A stretch of 64,000 nt of DNA. Source: Roseateles sp. XES5. Its GTDB lineage: Bacteria > Pseudomonadota > Alphaproteobacteria > Rhizobiales > Rhizobiaceae. This document shows positions 15,677 to 26,027 of this stretch, one piece after another (position 1 is the stretch's first letter; every line of letters starts with the position of its first letter). Location of the stretch: positions 3,437,501-3,501,500 of the forward strand of contig NZ_CP084752.1 of NCBI RefSeq assembly GCF_020535545.1. The letters run 5' to 3'. The notes under the pieces are model-generated. The model searched no databases, was not told the DNA's origin, and saw only the letters and a list, made by a program, of their open reading frames with translations. The translations under genes were made by a program, and so were the position numbers.

Positions 15677-18223
15677 ATGTCCTTCATCGACCGCCTGCTG
15701 CAGCAGCGCCGCATCGTCACCAAGGTGCTGTTGTTCGTCATCCCTCTCGTCGCGCTGATCGCGGGCATCGGCCTTGTCGGTTACTTCACCGCCAGCACGC
15801 TGAACGGCCATATGACGGTGACGCGCGAGACGATCAACAGCCTGTCGCATTTCCAGAACCTGCGCTCCGGCCTGCAGGACTTCGCCGACAAGCCAAGCCA
15901 GCAGACGCGGGACGCGCTCGGCGTGCGGATCGACGAGCAGGAGGCCGGCATTCGCGATCTCGACGCTCTCCTGCCCGATGCGGCGGAAAAGGCGAAGATC
16001 GCTTCGGTCGTCGCCCTTGCCGCCACCATGCGCGACCAGGCGCAAACGCTCTGGACCATCGATGAAGAGCGCAACGCCGTTACCGCCGACCTCGAAGGGG
16101 CGCTGGCGGCGATGGCGAAGGATGGGGAGTTCGCCGAGAAGCAGATCGGCGTGATCCGCAGCGAATCGGGCGAAAAGGAAGCCTTCGCCAAGGCGTTGCT
16201 CTTCGACGCCGCCGCCTATCAGGGTCTTGCCGAACGTATCGGCAAGTTCCGCAAGCCCGTCGCGCTGGCGATGAAGGCGGAAGACAAGGTGAAGGCGGCC
16301 GAAACCTACTTGCCGCAGTTGCTCAAGCAACTGGACGAATCCAAGGCCATCGCCTCGCAGAAGGCGCTGACGCAGATCAAGGCCTTCGAGACCGAACTGG
16401 CCAAGGTGCGCGAAATCCTTGCCGGCGCCGACGATGCCGAGGGCAAGAAGGCGAAGTTCGTGCCTGTGCTCACCAAGCTTGCCAAGTTCGACGCCGACTT
16501 CCTCAAGGAAGCCGGCAAGAATTCCGATACGGCGGCAAAGCGCTTCGTCGGCATGGATGCGGAAATCGCCGTGCTGAAGACGTTGATCGCTCTCATGGGC
16601 GACACGTTCAAGGGCATCGATGAAACGCGCCTGCATATCAGCGAATTGCATCGCAAGCTGAACCAGGAGAGCCGCGACGCCGTGCTGGCCGACGTGAAGG
16701 CCGTTTCGACGAGCGCCGCCGAACTGGCCAAGCTCGGGGCCAAGAATGCGGCCTTGCGCGACCTCTCGCAGAAGCTCGCGCCGTCGCTGGCGAAGATCGA
16801 GAAGGGCACGGGCGACCTGATCGCCGTCGGCGAGAAGTGGCAGGCGGCGCGCATCGCCGCCTATGCCTCGGTTGCCGATGCCAGCCAGACGCTCGAACAG
16901 TTCGTCTCCAGCGCCCAGGAAGCCGGCAAGAAGGACAGCCAGCGCTCGGCCAACGTCTCGATCATCGCCATGGTCGCCGGCACGCTGCTCGCCATCATCG
17001 GTGGCCTGATGCTGGTGGAGACGCTGCGCGGACCTCTGAAGCGCGTCACCGAAGCCATGTCGCGGCTTGCCAGCGGCGACCTCGACATCAGCATCGACGG
17101 CCGCAACCGCGGTGACGAGATCGGCGACATGGTGCGCTCGGTCGCCGTCTTCCGCGACGCGGCACGGGAAAACATCCGGCTGGAGCAGCAGGCGGAAGCC
17201 CAGCGCCAGCTCACGGCCGAGGACGAGGCCCGCCGCGCCAGCGAACGCGCCCGCATCGAAGCCGAGCAGACGGAGGCGCTGAGCGCGCTCTCCGACGTTC
17301 TCGGCAAACTTGCCGCCGGCAATCTCGAGGAGAGCATGACGGAGGCGCTGGCGGCCGAATATGTCGCCATGGCCCGTACCTACAACAATGCCGTCGAGGC
17401 CTTGCGCGCCACGCTTTCGGACGTGCGCGCGACGACGGTGGAGATCAACGGCGGCACCGGCAACCTTGCCGCCTCCGCCGACGATCTCGCCCGCCGCACG
17501 GAGCAGCAGGCCGCGGCGCTGGAGGAAAGCTCGCGGGCGCTCCGCCAGCTTACCGACATCGTCCGCTCCACCGCCGAAAGCGCGCAGAAGACGGCCGTCT
17601 CCGTCGACGAGACGCACAGCTACGCCCAGCGCTCCGGCGCGGTCGTGGCCAAGGCCGTCGACGCCATGGGCGAGATCAACCGCTCCTCGGAGAAGATCGG
17701 CACGATCATCGGCGTCATCGACGAGATCGCCTTCCAGACCAATATCCTGGCGCTCAATGCCGCGGTGGAAGCCGCCCGGGCCGGCGAGCAGGGCCGCGGC
17801 TTTGCCGTCGTCGCGCAGGAGGTCCGCGAACTTGCCCAGCGTTGCGCCGGTGCGGCTCGCGAGATCAAGGGGCTTATTTCCGACAGTTCCGCCCAGGTGC
17901 GCAATGGCGTCGCTCTCGTCACCGAGACCGGCGAGGCGTTGAGCGTCATCAACGAGCACATCTCCTCGATCCACACGCTTGTCGGCAAGATCGAGGCGGC
18001 CGCCGCCGCCCAGTACGAAGGCATCAGCGAGGTGAACCAGGCGGTGCACAAGGTCGAACTCATCACGCAGCAGAACGCCGCGATGGTCGAGGAGAACACC
18101 GCCGAAATCCACGGCCTGCGCCGCCGCGTGCAGACGCTCAACGAGAAGATCGACCACTTCAAGACGCGCGACCTGGAGACGCGGCCGGAGGATGGTTACG
18201 GCCGGCAGCACTACGCCGCTTAA
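15677..18223 (+). CDS. Methyl-accepting chemotaxis protein with long helical periplasmic sensor
   Basis: This 848-residue chemoreceptor has one membrane helix at about residues 14-38, a long, mostly helical periplasmic region (about 39-424) rich in Lys, Glu and Ala, and a second membrane helix at about 428-450. A HAMP domain follows (about 450-505), then a coiled connector and a second HAMP-like unit (about 535-590, [10 protein letters not shown]), and a signalling domain. The conserved hairpin tip [20 protein letters not shown] is near residues 683-702. The large helical sensor resembles HBM-type domains that bind organic acids, but the ligand is unknown. The C-terminus HYAA lacks the CheR-tethering NWETF pentapeptide. 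A terminator follows. Chemotaxis genes are not adjacent, so it is a stand-alone receptor. Confidence 0.92.
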   Translation: MSFIDRLLQQRRIVTKVLLFVIPLVALIAGIGLVGYFTASTLNGHMTVTRETINSLSHFQNLRSGLQDFADKPSQQTRDALGVRIDEQEAGIRDLDALLPDAAEKAKIASVVALAATMRDQAQTLWTIDEERNAVTADLEGALAAMAKDGEFAEKQIGVIRSESGEKEAFAKALLFDAAAYQGLAERIGKFRKPVALAMKAEDKVKAAETYLPQLLKQLDESKAIASQKALTQIKAFETELAKVREILAGADDAEGKKAKFVPVLTKLAKFDADFLKEAGKNSDTAAKRFVGMDAEIAVLKTLIALMGDTFKGIDETRLHISELHRKLNQESRDAVLADVKAVSTSAAELAKLGAKNAALRDLSQKLAPSLAKIEKGTGDLIAVGEKWQAARIAAYASVADASQTLEQFVSSAQEAGKKDSQRSANVSIIAMVAGTLLAIIGGLMLVETLRGPLKRVTEAMSRLASGDLDISIDGRNRGDEIGDMVRSVAVFRDAARENIRLEQQAEAQRQLTAEDEARRASERARIEAEQTEALSALSDVLGKLAAGNLEESMTEALAAEYVAMARTYNNAVEALRATLSDVRATTVEINGGTGNLAASADDLARRTEQQAAALEESSRALRQLTDIVRSTAESAQKTAVSVDETHSYAQRSGAVVAKAVDAMGEINRSSEKIGTIIGVIDEIAFQTNILALNAAVEAARAGEQGRGFAVVAQEVRELAQRCAGAAREIKGLISDSSAQVRNGVALVTETGEALSVINEHISSIHTLVGKIEAAAAAQYEGISEVNQAVHKVELITQQNAAMVEENTAEIHGLRRRVQTLNEKIDHFKTRDLETRPEDGYGRQHYAA

Positions 18224-18246
18224 GGGGTGGACGACATGAAACGACT

Positions 18247-18280
18247 GCGGCCGGGTGAAAGCCCGGCCGCTTTGCGTTTC
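18247..18280 (+). terminator. Intrinsic terminator after the chemoreceptor gene
   Basis: A perfect 9-bp GC stem (GCGGCCGGG / CCCGGCCGC) with a TGAAAG loop is followed by TTTGCGTTTC, 24 bases after the stop codon. Confidence 0.85.
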
Positions 18281-18291
18281 TGGTGCAGGAT

Positions 18292-19224
18292 CTACTGAAG
18301 TCCGTGCTGGTATTCCCGATCGAGGTAGAGTTTGCGGTCGATCGTCCTGAGGACGCCGGCTGCGGGCTTGATCGTGACCGGCTTCTTCGCTCCGGCCGTC
18401 ACCGCCTGCTGGGGCTTCAGCTGCAGTGCGATGATCACCTTGTGCTTATCGGTTCGCTTCCAGGTGTTTGTCATGCCGGCGTCTGCGAGCCCCACGCCAT
18501 GCTTGACGGGAGACAGTTCGATCTTCGGGTTGACCCGTCCCGAGATCGTCGTTTGAAACTCGATGGCGTCCGAGAATGTCGTTGTCTTGTCGCCTTCCGC
18601 CTTACGCTCGATCCCGGCAATGTCGTTGAGATTGATGAAGGTCCGCACAACTTCCTCGAGGCCGATCTTGCCGGTGATCGGGTAAAGCGCGTTGCCGGTG
18701 GCGAGCCGGAAGCAGGAATCTCTGCCGTCCTTCGTCTCGTAGAGTTTGGCGAGTTCCGTAAACGTATCGACGATCTGGAAGCTTCTCGTTCCCTGGTTCT
18801 GGCGCGCGACGCCCGCGCCGATGTCGAACGTCCTCGTGCCATTGCTGAAGGGATTGAACAGGTTGATTCCAACGCTGTTGTCGGTGTTGACGGTGATGTC
18901 GAAACTGAAATTGTAACCGATGGCTCCCTCCGCATAGGTGCGCAGATAGCTTTTCATGTCCTCGCTGAGCTGGGCCCTGTCCTTCCTGAGGATTCTCGTG
19001 CGATCGCTGCTCAGGTCGGCGGCATACCGCTTGTCGGATTCCGTCCCTCGTTCGTTGATTTTACTTATCATTGCGTCCAGTACGGCATCGCGCGCCTCGC
19101 ATCGTATCTTTTGCACGATGGCGACCGTATCGAGTGTTACGTCATCGGGAATTGGATGGGCATTGCAGCCGGCGAGCAGGACGACGGCGAGCAATGCGGC
19201 ATTGCGTTTGTGGCTTTTCTGCAT
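18292..19224 (-). CDS. Predicted lipoprotein of unknown function
   Basis: This 310-residue protein has a lipoprotein signal: MQKSHKRNAALLAVVLLAGC, with the lipobox LLAG-C at residues 17-20. The mature part has no family I recognise. It contains a long mixed region with a conserved-looking SFDITVNTDNSVGINLFNPF (about residues 106-125), AGVARQNQGTRSFQIVDTF, and a C-terminal basic tail. ATG 19224 is preferred because GGGGGAG lies 7 bases upstream; a TTG at 19239 is possible. It is flanked by a convergent chemoreceptor and by the DUF1176 gene upstream on the same strand. The Asn/Gly/Thr-rich beta-like composition suggests an envelope protein. GC looks lower than its neighbours, which may mark a later arrival (inference). 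Confidence 0.72.
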   Translation of the reverse strand: MQKSHKRNAALLAVVLLAGCNAHPIPDDVTLDTVAIVQKIRCEARDAVLDAMISKINERGTESDKRYAADLSSDRTRILRKDRAQLSEDMKSYLRTYAEGAIGYNFSFDITVNTDNSVGINLFNPFSNGTRTFDIGAGVARQNQGTRSFQIVDTFTELAKLYETKDGRDSCFRLATGNALYPITGKIGLEEVVRTFINLNDIAGIERKAEGDKTTTFSDAIEFQTTISGRVNPKIELSPVKHGVGLADAGMTNTWKRTDKHKVIIALQLKPQQAVTAGAKKPVTIKPAAGVLRTIDRKLYLDREYQHGLQ

Positions 19225-19410
19225 GACGCTCTCCCCCAAGGATATCCCCGACCCGAGGATATTGGGCGGGAAACCGGGCGCAACCCTGCATGTCTATTTT
19301 CAACCGTTAAATTCCCGTTCTGAGGGAGTTTGGGTTGCGGCGGGGAATGCGGGATGGCACGTCGCTTTTTGGGGGGAGAAGGGAAGCGGGAACGGGAAGG
19401 GCGCAGCGCG

Positions 19411-20046
19411 CTACTTCCCTGCCTCATAAACCACGTAGCTCTCCGCCGCCGGGTCCGGGTCGCCGTAGGTCGGGTCGACCTCGAAGCGGGTCAGGATGAA
19501 ATCGCCGTTGCGGAAGATCCAGTCGCCGCTGTCCCAGGCGTCGCCGATACCGCGCCAGGCGGCGTGGCTGGAGATGGTGCGGGTTTTCTCGTCGAAGCTG
19601 GCATTGACCAAGAGGCCGGTGGCGCGGAAGCCGCGGACTTTCGGGGCGGCCTTCAGCGTGTTCATCTCCTCATCCGCATAGGCGTAGTCGAGATCGGGCG
19701 TGGCGAAGGCGATCAGCTTCGGCGTTTCCTCGTCGCTCTTCTTCAGCACGAAGGCGTGGCGGATATTGTAGGCGCCGGAGCCGCAGAAGAGCTGGAACAG
19801 TTCGGCCTCGACGGCCGGACCATCGGGATTGTAGTCGGGCTTGTAGGTGAAGCGGTAGACGCTATGGCCGTAGCCTTCATCGTCGGGACCGGCCATCGGC
19901 ACTTCCGGCATGCCGTTCATGTCGCAGTCCGCGCCGAAGGCGGCCTTGGCGATCGCTTCGGCGGCTGCGATGCCATCCGGACGGTCGGCGGCTAGCGGCA
20001 TGGAGGGCAGGGCGGCGCAGAGGAGGACAGGCAGAAGGCGCTTCAC
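19411..20046 (-). CDS. DUF1176 family periplasmic protein
   Basis: This 211-residue exported protein has signal peptide MKRLLPVLLCAALPSMPLAA. The mature protein matches DUF1176: CDMN, YRFTYKPDYN, FQLFCGSGAYN, ATGLLVNASFDEKTRTISSHA, GIGDAWDSGDWIF and FILTRFEVDP. The pairs of cysteines (CDM, LFC) may form a disulfide in the periplasm. The function of the family is unknown. It sits between the unknown lipoprotein and moaA, all on the minus strand, 54 bases downstream of moaA. Confidence 0.85.
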   Translation of the reverse strand: MKRLLPVLLCAALPSMPLAADRPDGIAAAEAIAKAAFGADCDMNGMPEVPMAGPDDEGYGHSVYRFTYKPDYNPDGPAVEAELFQLFCGSGAYNIRHAFVLKKSDEETPKLIAFATPDLDYAYADEEMNTLKAAPKVRGFRATGLLVNASFDEKTRTISSHAAWRGIGDAWDSGDWIFRNGDFILTRFEVDPTYGDPDPAAESYVVYEAGK

Positions 20047-20100
20047 TGAAACCTCGTTTGCTCTTTCGGATGCCGCCCGACGCCCAATCGCCGGTGTCGC

Positions 20101-21153
20101 TCAGCCGCCGGTGACGCTCATATGGCGGGCGACGGCCGGGCGGTTGCGGCGGTCGATGATGAAATCGTGGCCCTTCGGCTTGCGGCCGATGGCCTCGTCG
20201 ATCGCCTGGGAGAGCAGGGCATCGTCGTCGGAGGCGCGCAGGGGCAGGCGCAGGTCCGCGGCGTCGTTCTGGCCGAGGCAGAGATAGAGCGTGCCGGTGC
20301 AGGTGAGACGCACGCGGTTGCAGCTTTCGCAGAAATTATGCGTCATCGGGGTGATGAAGCCGAGGCGGCCGCCGGTCTCCGCCACCGTGACGTAACGCGC
20401 AGGGCCGCCGGTGCGGTAGGCGTTGTCGGTGAGGGTAAAGTCTTCCGCCAGCTGCGCCCGCATCTGCGACAGCGGCAGGTAGCGGTCGGTGCGGTCTTCC
20501 TCGATCTCGCCCATCGGCATGGTCTCGATCAGGGTGAGATCCATGCCGCGACCATGCGCCCAGCGCATCAGATCGGGGATTTCGCGGTCGTTGAAGTCCT
20601 TCAGCGCGACGGCGTTGATCTTGATCTTCAGGCCGGCGGCCTGCGCGGCGTCGATGCCTTCGATGACCTTGGAAAGATCGCCCCAGCGTGTGATCGCCCG
20701 GAATTTGTCGGGATCGAGCGTATCGAGGGAAACGTTGATGCGTCGCACGCCGCAATCGGCAAGTTCGGCAGCGTGTCTGGCGAGCTGCGAACCGTTGGTC
20801 GTCAGCGTCAGTTCGTCGAGCTGGCCGTCATGGACCTTCTTGCCGAGCTCGCGCACGAGATACATGATGTTCTTGCGCAGCAGGGGCTCGCCGCCGGTCA
20901 GGCGCAGCTTGCGCACGCCCTTGGCGATGAAGGCGGAACAGAGCCGGTTCAGCTCCTCCAGCGTCAGAAGATCCTTCTTGGGCAGGAAGGTCATGTTTTC
21001 CGCCATGCAGTAGGTGCAGCGGAAATCGCAGCGGTCGGTGACGGAAACGCGCAGATAGGTGACCGCGCGCCCGAAGGGGTCGATCATCGGGGCGTCGGAT
21101 CGGGCGACCGGGTCGGCGCCGTTCCAGGGTCCTGCAGGCGAATTCACGTCCAT
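20101..21153 (-). CDS. moaA: GTP 3',8-cyclase MoaA
   Basis: This radical SAM enzyme starts molybdenum cofactor synthesis by rearranging GTP into (8S)-3',8-cyclo-7,8-dihydroguanosine 5'-triphosphate. The 350-residue protein has the SAM cluster motif [12 protein letters not shown] (about residues 41-52), the glycine-rich [13 protein letters not shown], the GTP-contact segment [13 protein letters not shown], and the C-terminal second cluster [13 protein letters not shown]. It ends in the double glycine (VTGG) that activates the enzyme. The start is uncertain: ATG 21153 directly abuts GGAGGA, while GTG at 21147 has the same site at ideal spacing, and ATG 21183 is also open. moaC is not adjacent; mobA/mobB lie 6 kb away. 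Confidence 0.93.
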   Translation of the reverse strand: MDVNSPAGPWNGADPVARSDAPMIDPFGRAVTYLRVSVTDRCDFRCTYCMAENMTFLPKKDLLTLEELNRLCSAFIAKGVRKLRLTGGEPLLRKNIMYLVRELGKKVHDGQLDELTLTTNGSQLARHAAELADCGVRRINVSLDTLDPDKFRAITRWGDLSKVIEGIDAAQAAGLKIKINAVALKDFNDREIPDLMRWAHGRGMDLTLIETMPMGEIEEDRTDRYLPLSQMRAQLAEDFTLTDNAYRTGGPARYVTVAETGGRLGFITPMTHNFCESCNRVRLTCTGTLYLCLGQNDAADLRLPLRASDDDALLSQAIDEAIGRKPKGHDFIIDRRNRPAVARHMSVTGG

Positions 21154-21288
21154 TCCTCCATCACCGACATGTCGTGCGCGCAACGCGCCGCGTCAAGCCG
21201 ATGCGGCAATTATGACAGCATTTTCAGCCTTGCACATCCCCGGCTTGCGGCATAGTCCTTCGCGAAATCGAATGGAAAGGGATCTGGC

Positions 21289-21663
21289 ATGAGCGACCTC
21301 TGGCCGACCGAACTGCGCGTGTCCAAGGACCGCCAGCGCCTTCTCGTCACCTTCAACGACGGCGAGAGCTTCGACCTTTCCGCCGAGCTCTTGCGCGTCC
21401 TCTCGCCCTCCGCCGAGGTGCAGGGCCATGGGCCGGGGCAGAAGGTGACGGTGCCGGGCAAGCGCAATGTGGCGATCATCGCCATGACGCCGACCGGCAA
21501 CTATGCGGTCCGCATCGGCTTCGACGATTTTCACGATACCGGCATCTATACGTGGTCCTATCTGCGGGAACTCGGGGAAAAGGGCGCGAGCCTCTTTGCC
21601 GATTACGAGCGCGAGCTTGCGGAGAAGGGCATGAGCCGCGATATATCCGAAAAGCCGCGATAA
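21289..21663 (+). CDS. DUF971 domain protein (gamma-butyrobetaine hydroxylase-like N-terminal domain)
   Basis: This 124-residue single-domain protein is of the DUF971 family (WPTELRVSKDRQRLLVTFNDGESFDLSAELLRV, then GIYTWSYLRELG). The same fold forms the N-terminal domain of gamma-butyrobetaine hydroxylase and occurs fused to Mrp/ApbC iron-sulfur carriers, so a role in iron-sulfur or metal handling has been suggested for the family. It stands between divergent moaA and the antiporter gene downstream on the same strand, 54 bases apart. The closeness to moaA, an iron-sulfur enzyme, is suggestive only. Confidence 0.85.
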   Translation: MSDLWPTELRVSKDRQRLLVTFNDGESFDLSAELLRVLSPSAEVQGHGPGQKVTVPGKRNVAIIAMTPTGNYAVRIGFDDFHDTGIYTWSYLRELGEKGASLFADYERELAEKGMSRDISEKPR

Positions 21664-21717
21664 TCCGGACTGCCTGCCGAAGGGCGCGTCCACCCAGAAA
21701 CAAACGGGAGATGCCCC

Positions 21718-23544
21718 TTGGCCGCAGAAGCGAACGCAAACGATCTTACCCAGGTTGTCGTCCTGCTGGCGGCGGGCGTCGCCGCCGTGCCGGTGTTCAA
21801 GAAGATCGGGCTCGGTTCCGTGCTCGGCTATCTGGCGGCCGGGCTTGCCATCGGTCCGTTCGGCCTCGGTTTCTTTGCCGATCCGCAGGCGATCATCCAT
21901 GTCGCCGAGCTCGGCGTGGTGATGTTCCTCTTCATCATCGGCCTCGAAATGCAGCCGTCGCGGCTGTGGGGCATGCGCAAGGATATTTTCGGGCTCGGCG
22001 CGATCCAGGTGATGGGCGCCATGGCGGCGCTGACCGGCATCGGGCTTTCCTTCGGTTTCCCGCTCATTCCTTCCTTCGTCGCCGGCACCGGCTTCGTGCT
22101 CACCTCCACCGCCATCGTCATGCAGATGCTGCAGGAGCGCGGCACGATCTCGACGCTGAAGGGCCAGCGCATCATCGCCATCCTGCTCTTCGAGGATCTG
22201 GCCATCGTGCCGCTGCTCGCCATCGTCGTGCTGCTCGGCACGGGCGCGGCGGCGACGGATGCCTCCGACCGCTGGCTTGCCATCGGCATCGCCATTGGCG
22301 CCATCGTGGCGCTGGTGCTGGCCGGACGCTACCTGCTCAACCCGCTCTTCCGGGTGCTGGCCGCCTCCGGCGCGCGTGAGGTGATGACGGCGGCGGCGCT
22401 GCTGGTGGTGCTGGGCTCGGCGCTCGCCATGCAGGTCTCCGGGCTTTCGATGGCCATGGGCGCATTCCTTGCCGGCGTGCTGCTGTCCGAATCCTCCTTC
22501 CGCCACCAGCTCGAAGCGGATATCGAGCCGTTTCGCGGCATCCTGCTCGGCCTCTTCTTCCTCGGCGTCGGCATGGCGATCGATCTTTCGGTCATCGCCG
22601 CCAACTGGCAGCTCGTGGTGGCGAGCGTCATCGGCTACATGGTCGCGAAGATCCTGCTGATCTACCTGGTCGCGCGCCTCGTCGGCACCTGCCACAGCGA
22701 AAGCCTGGAGCGGGCGGTGCTGATGGCGCAGGGCGGCGAATTCGCCTTCGTGCTCTACGCCGCGGCGGTTTCGGCCGGTATCCTCAGCGGCAAGGACAAT
22801 GCCATCCTGACGGCGACGATCATCATCTCGATGATCCTGACGCCGCTGATGGTGATCCTGCACGACCGCCTCGTGCCGAAGCAGCAGCCGTCCACCGAGG
22901 GGCTGACGCTGCCGGAAAATGTCGAGGGCACGGTGCTGATGATCGGCTTCGGCCGCTTCGGCCAGATCGTCAGCCAGCCGCTTCTGGCGCGCGGCTACAC
23001 GCTCTCGCTGATCGACAAGGATGCGGAATTCGTGCGCGACGCGTCGGAATTCGGCTTCAAGGTCTATTACGGCGACGGCTCGCGCATCGATATCCTGCAT
23101 GCCGCCGGCGCGGCGACCGCCAAGGCGATCCTCATCTGCCTCGACGACAGGCAGGCGGCCGTGAAGATCGCCGAGGTGGTGAAGGAGGAATTCCCGCTCG
23201 TGCCGATCCTCGCGCGCGCCTATGACCGCGGCCACGCCATCGACCTCGTGCACGCCGGCGTCGATTTCCAGATCCGCGAGACCTTCGAGTCGGCCATGAC
23301 CTTCAGCCGCGAGACGCTGAAGGCGCTCGGCGAGGACGAGGACCTTGCGGCCGAGGTGGTGGAGGAGTTCCGCGACATCGACCGCCAGCGCCTTGAGATC
23401 GAGACCGTCGGCGGCATCTATGCCGGTCGCCAACTCATTCGCGGCAATGCCCAGCCCGCCGACATCGTCGCCGCCCGCACCGGGCGCGAGCGCGCCGCGG
23501 CGGAGGAAGAGCGCCACCGTCATGCCGACGAAGAGGTCAATTGA
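21718..23544 (+). CDS. Monovalent cation:proton antiporter-2 (KefB-like) with TrkA-N domain
   Basis: This 608-residue protein has a CPA2 exchanger domain of about 12-13 helices (residues 10-385) and a cytosolic RCK/TrkA-N domain (about 403-520; VLMIGFGRFGQIVSQPLL is the dinucleotide-binding loop). Exchanger motifs include FIIGLEMQPSRLW and GTGFVLTSTAIVMQML. The lysine-rich KefFC-type regulatory loop is short, so glutathione control as in KefB/KefC is not assured. The expected role is potassium or sodium efflux coupled to proton entry. The start is TTG 21718 with CGGGAG seven bases upstream. A TMEM175-type potassium channel gene follows 70 bases later. Confidence 0.9.
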   Translation: MAAEANANDLTQVVVLLAAGVAAVPVFKKIGLGSVLGYLAAGLAIGPFGLGFFADPQAIIHVAELGVVMFLFIIGLEMQPSRLWGMRKDIFGLGAIQVMGAMAALTGIGLSFGFPLIPSFVAGTGFVLTSTAIVMQMLQERGTISTLKGQRIIAILLFEDLAIVPLLAIVVLLGTGAAATDASDRWLAIGIAIGAIVALVLAGRYLLNPLFRVLAASGAREVMTAAALLVVLGSALAMQVSGLSMAMGAFLAGVLLSESSFRHQLEADIEPFRGILLGLFFLGVGMAIDLSVIAANWQLVVASVIGYMVAKILLIYLVARLVGTCHSESLERAVLMAQGGEFAFVLYAAAVSAGILSGKDNAILTATIIISMILTPLMVILHDRLVPKQQPSTEGLTLPENVEGTVLMIGFGRFGQIVSQPLLARGYTLSLIDKDAEFVRDASEFGFKVYYGDGSRIDILHAAGAATAKAILICLDDRQAAVKIAEVVKEEFPLVPILARAYDRGHAIDLVHAGVDFQIRETFESAMTFSRETLKALGEDEDLAAEVVEEFRDIDRQRLEIETVGGIYAGRQLIRGNAQPADIVAARTGRERAAAEEERHRHADEEVN

Positions 23545-23614
23545 CGTTACGCAATCTTCTGTAGCGACTCGCGGCAACATGCGGCATGTCTTATAAAAAG
23601 GACACGAGGCGCGC

Positions 23615-24181
<567 letters not shown>

Positions 24182-24195
24182 CGAAAGGACGCGCC

Positions 24196-25407
24196 ATGAC
24201 GGCGACGAATGACGAGCGCTTTGCCAATTCCGCCTGCCTGCGCGCCCGCGGCACGGCCCGCGAAGGCAAGGTGGCCTTCGCGGAACTCTTCTTCGACCTG
24301 ATCTTCGTCCTGACGATCATCCAGCTTTCCCATTCGCTGGCCGCGCACTATTCGCCGCTCGGCCTCGTCGAGGCCGCGATGCTGATGCTGGCGGTGTGGT
24401 GGGTGTGGATCTACACGACCTGGGCGACCAACTGGCTGGATCCAGACAAGGCGCCGGTGCGGGTGCTGCTCTTCGTGCTGATGTTCCTCGGCCTGATGCT
24501 CTCCATCGCCATTCCCACCGCCTTCGGCGCGGGCGGCTTCCTCTTCGCCCTGACCTATGTCGCCATGCAGGTGGGACGTTCGGCTTTCACCGCCTATGTC
24601 ATGCGGCGGGACTGGCCGGAAAACAGCACGAATTTCATCCGCATCACCGCCTGGAGCGCGTTTTCCGCGGTGTTCTGGTTTGCCGGCGCGATGGTGGAGC
24701 ACGAGGCGCGGCTGGCGCTCTGGCTGGTGGCGCTCGGCATCGAATATGCCTCGCCCGCGCTCGGTTTCGCCGTGCCGGGCCTCGGGCGCTCGTCGGTCAG
24801 CGACTGGCAGGTCTCGGGCGAGCATATGGCGGAGCGCTGCGCGCTCTTCGTCATCATCTGCCTTGGCGAAACCATCCTCGTCACGGGGCGGACGGTCGCC
24901 GGCATGGAGCTTCTCGACGGCTTCACCGTCTTCCTGCTGGCCACCGCCTTCTTCTCGACGGCCACCATGTGGTGGATTTATTTCCGCTTCGGCCATGGCG
25001 AGGCGGCGCATCTGATCGAGCATTCGCCGACGCCCGGGCGCATCGCGCGCATGGCCTTCACCTATGCGCATATTCCCATCGTCGCCGGCATCATCCTTTC
25101 GGCGGTGGCGGAGGAGTTCGCGCTTGCCCATCCGCACGGCCATGTGGATTTCAAGACCGCCAGCGCCATCATCGGCGGACCCGTCGTCTTCCTGCTCGGC
25201 AATATCTGGTTCAAGGCGGCGATCCGCGGCCGCTCGCCGCTGTCGCATCTCGCCGGCATTGCCGGGCTGCTGGCGCTGTCGCTCGCCGCGCCCTTCGTCG
25301 AGCCCTACCAGCTCTTCATGGCCGCCGCCGCGGTGCTGTTCATCGTCGCGCTGTGGGAGTTCCTGTCGCTGAAATCGACACCGGCGGATGACGTGGCCGT
25401 CGTCTAG
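24196..25407 (+). CDS. Low temperature requirement protein A family membrane protein
   Basis: This 403-residue protein has about ten to eleven helices and matches the LtrA family (KVAFAELFFDLIFVLTIIQLSH at residues 25-46; WWVWIYTTWATNWLDP; ERCALFVIICLGETILVTG). LtrA was named from a Listeria mutant that fails to grow at low temperature; its biochemical role is unknown. ATG 24196 is 14 bases after the TMEM175 stop, with AAAGGAC upstream. Its TAG stop codon is the first part of the palindromic intergenic repeat that follows. Confidence 0.88.
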   Translation: MTATNDERFANSACLRARGTAREGKVAFAELFFDLIFVLTIIQLSHSLAAHYSPLGLVEAAMLMLAVWWVWIYTTWATNWLDPDKAPVRVLLFVLMFLGLMLSIAIPTAFGAGGFLFALTYVAMQVGRSAFTAYVMRRDWPENSTNFIRITAWSAFSAVFWFAGAMVEHEARLALWLVALGIEYASPALGFAVPGLGRSSVSDWQVSGEHMAERCALFVIICLGETILVTGRTVAGMELLDGFTVFLLATAFFSTATMWWIYFRFGHGEAAHLIEHSPTPGRIARMAFTYAHIPIVAGIILSAVAEEFALAHPHGHVDFKTASAIIGGPVVFLLGNIWFKAAIRGRSPLSHLAGIAGLLALSLAAPFVEPYQLFMAAAAVLFIVALWEFLSLKSTPADDVAVV

Positions 25408-25507
25408 TGCATGTCAGGTTCAGATCGAACCGGACATGCTCTAAATTCTTTTGCTTTCGTTTGTCTTTGCGGGAAAACCGGTTCCCACTTTTCCCGGGCA
25501 AACTCCA
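25404..25507 (+). repeat. RIME/ABC-like palindromic intergenic element, copy 1
   Basis: An approximately 104-bp element is bounded by CTAG near its left end and CAAACTC at its right. Its first half is a near-perfect dyad (GCATGTC-AGGTTCA ... GAACC-GGACATGC). Its second half contains TTTGTCTTTGCGGGAAAACC and a GGTTCCCACTTTTCCC segment. It lies between the convergent ltrA and marR genes and supplies the ltrA stop codon. A second copy, about 90% identical by eye, lies in opposite orientation at 28859-28963. It resembles the intergenic mosaic elements described in rhizobia. Confidence 0.85.
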
Positions 25508-25511
25508 GACT

Positions 25512-25979
25512 TCAGCCCTCGTCCGGCTCCATGGTCTGGAGGATGTGAATGATATCCTCCATGGCTTCGGCGACCTGAAGGCAGCGGTCGGCGGGCGTCT
25601 GCGACATGATGCGCTCGATCATGCCGGTCTGGATGACCATCGCCTCGGCGGTGAGGCTGCGGCCGGATTGGGTGAGGAAGAGGCGCAGCACGCGCTTGTC
25701 CTTCGCGTCGGGCTTGCGCTCGATGAGGCCGCGCTTTTCCAGCTGCGGCAGCAGCATGCTCATGTTGGAGCGCCCGACGAGCAGCTTGCGCGCCAGTTCC
25801 TGCTGGGAAATGCCCTCGAACCGGTAGAGATTGATCAGGATATCGAGATGCGGCGTCTTGATGTCGAGGTCGGCAATGGCCCGCGTCATCGCCTGCTGCA
25901 TGAGCTGGCAGGCGCGCGCCACGCCGATCCAGCTGCGAAAGCGCGGATGATCCCACGGGAAGGCTTGATTTTTGTTCAT
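25512..25979 (-). CDS. MarR-family transcriptional regulator
   Basis: This 155-residue winged-helix regulator has a helical dimer region, then GISQQELARKLLVGRSNMSMLLPQLEKRGLIER (helix-turn-helix, about residues 55-87), the wing DAKDKRVLRLFLTQSGR, and a C-terminal dimer helix. The 48-base gap to the divergent hydrolase gene contains a TGTTCA-GCAT-TGAACA dyad close to both starts, so it likely represses itself and the hydrolase and releases DNA on binding a small ligand. It converges on the repeat element and ltrA. Confidence 0.9.
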   Translation of the reverse strand: MNKNQAFPWDHPRFRSWIGVARACQLMQQAMTRAIADLDIKTPHLDILINLYRFEGISQQELARKLLVGRSNMSMLLPQLEKRGLIERKPDAKDKRVLRLFLTQSGRSLTAEAMVIQTGMIERIMSQTPADRCLQVAEAMEDIIHILQTMEPDEG

Positions 25980-25992
25980 CGTTGTACTTTAT

Positions 25993-26008
25993 TGTTCAGC
26001 ATTGAACA
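25993..26008. promoter_or_regulatory. Probable MarR operator
   Basis: A perfect 6-bp inverted repeat TGTTCA with a 4-base spacer lies in the 48-base region between the divergent marR and hydrolase starts. Its place over both promoters is typical of MarR autoregulation. It lies 14 bases from the regulator ATG and 19 bases from the hydrolase ATG. Confidence 0.6.
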
Positions 26009-26027
26009 TTTTTTACGGATTCCCACT

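Noticed and set aside
15656..18211. 851-codon open frame antisense to the chemoreceptor
   Set aside because: It mirrors the whole chemoreceptor gene in a high-GC genome; the product has His/Arg/Asp-rich shadow composition and no known domain.
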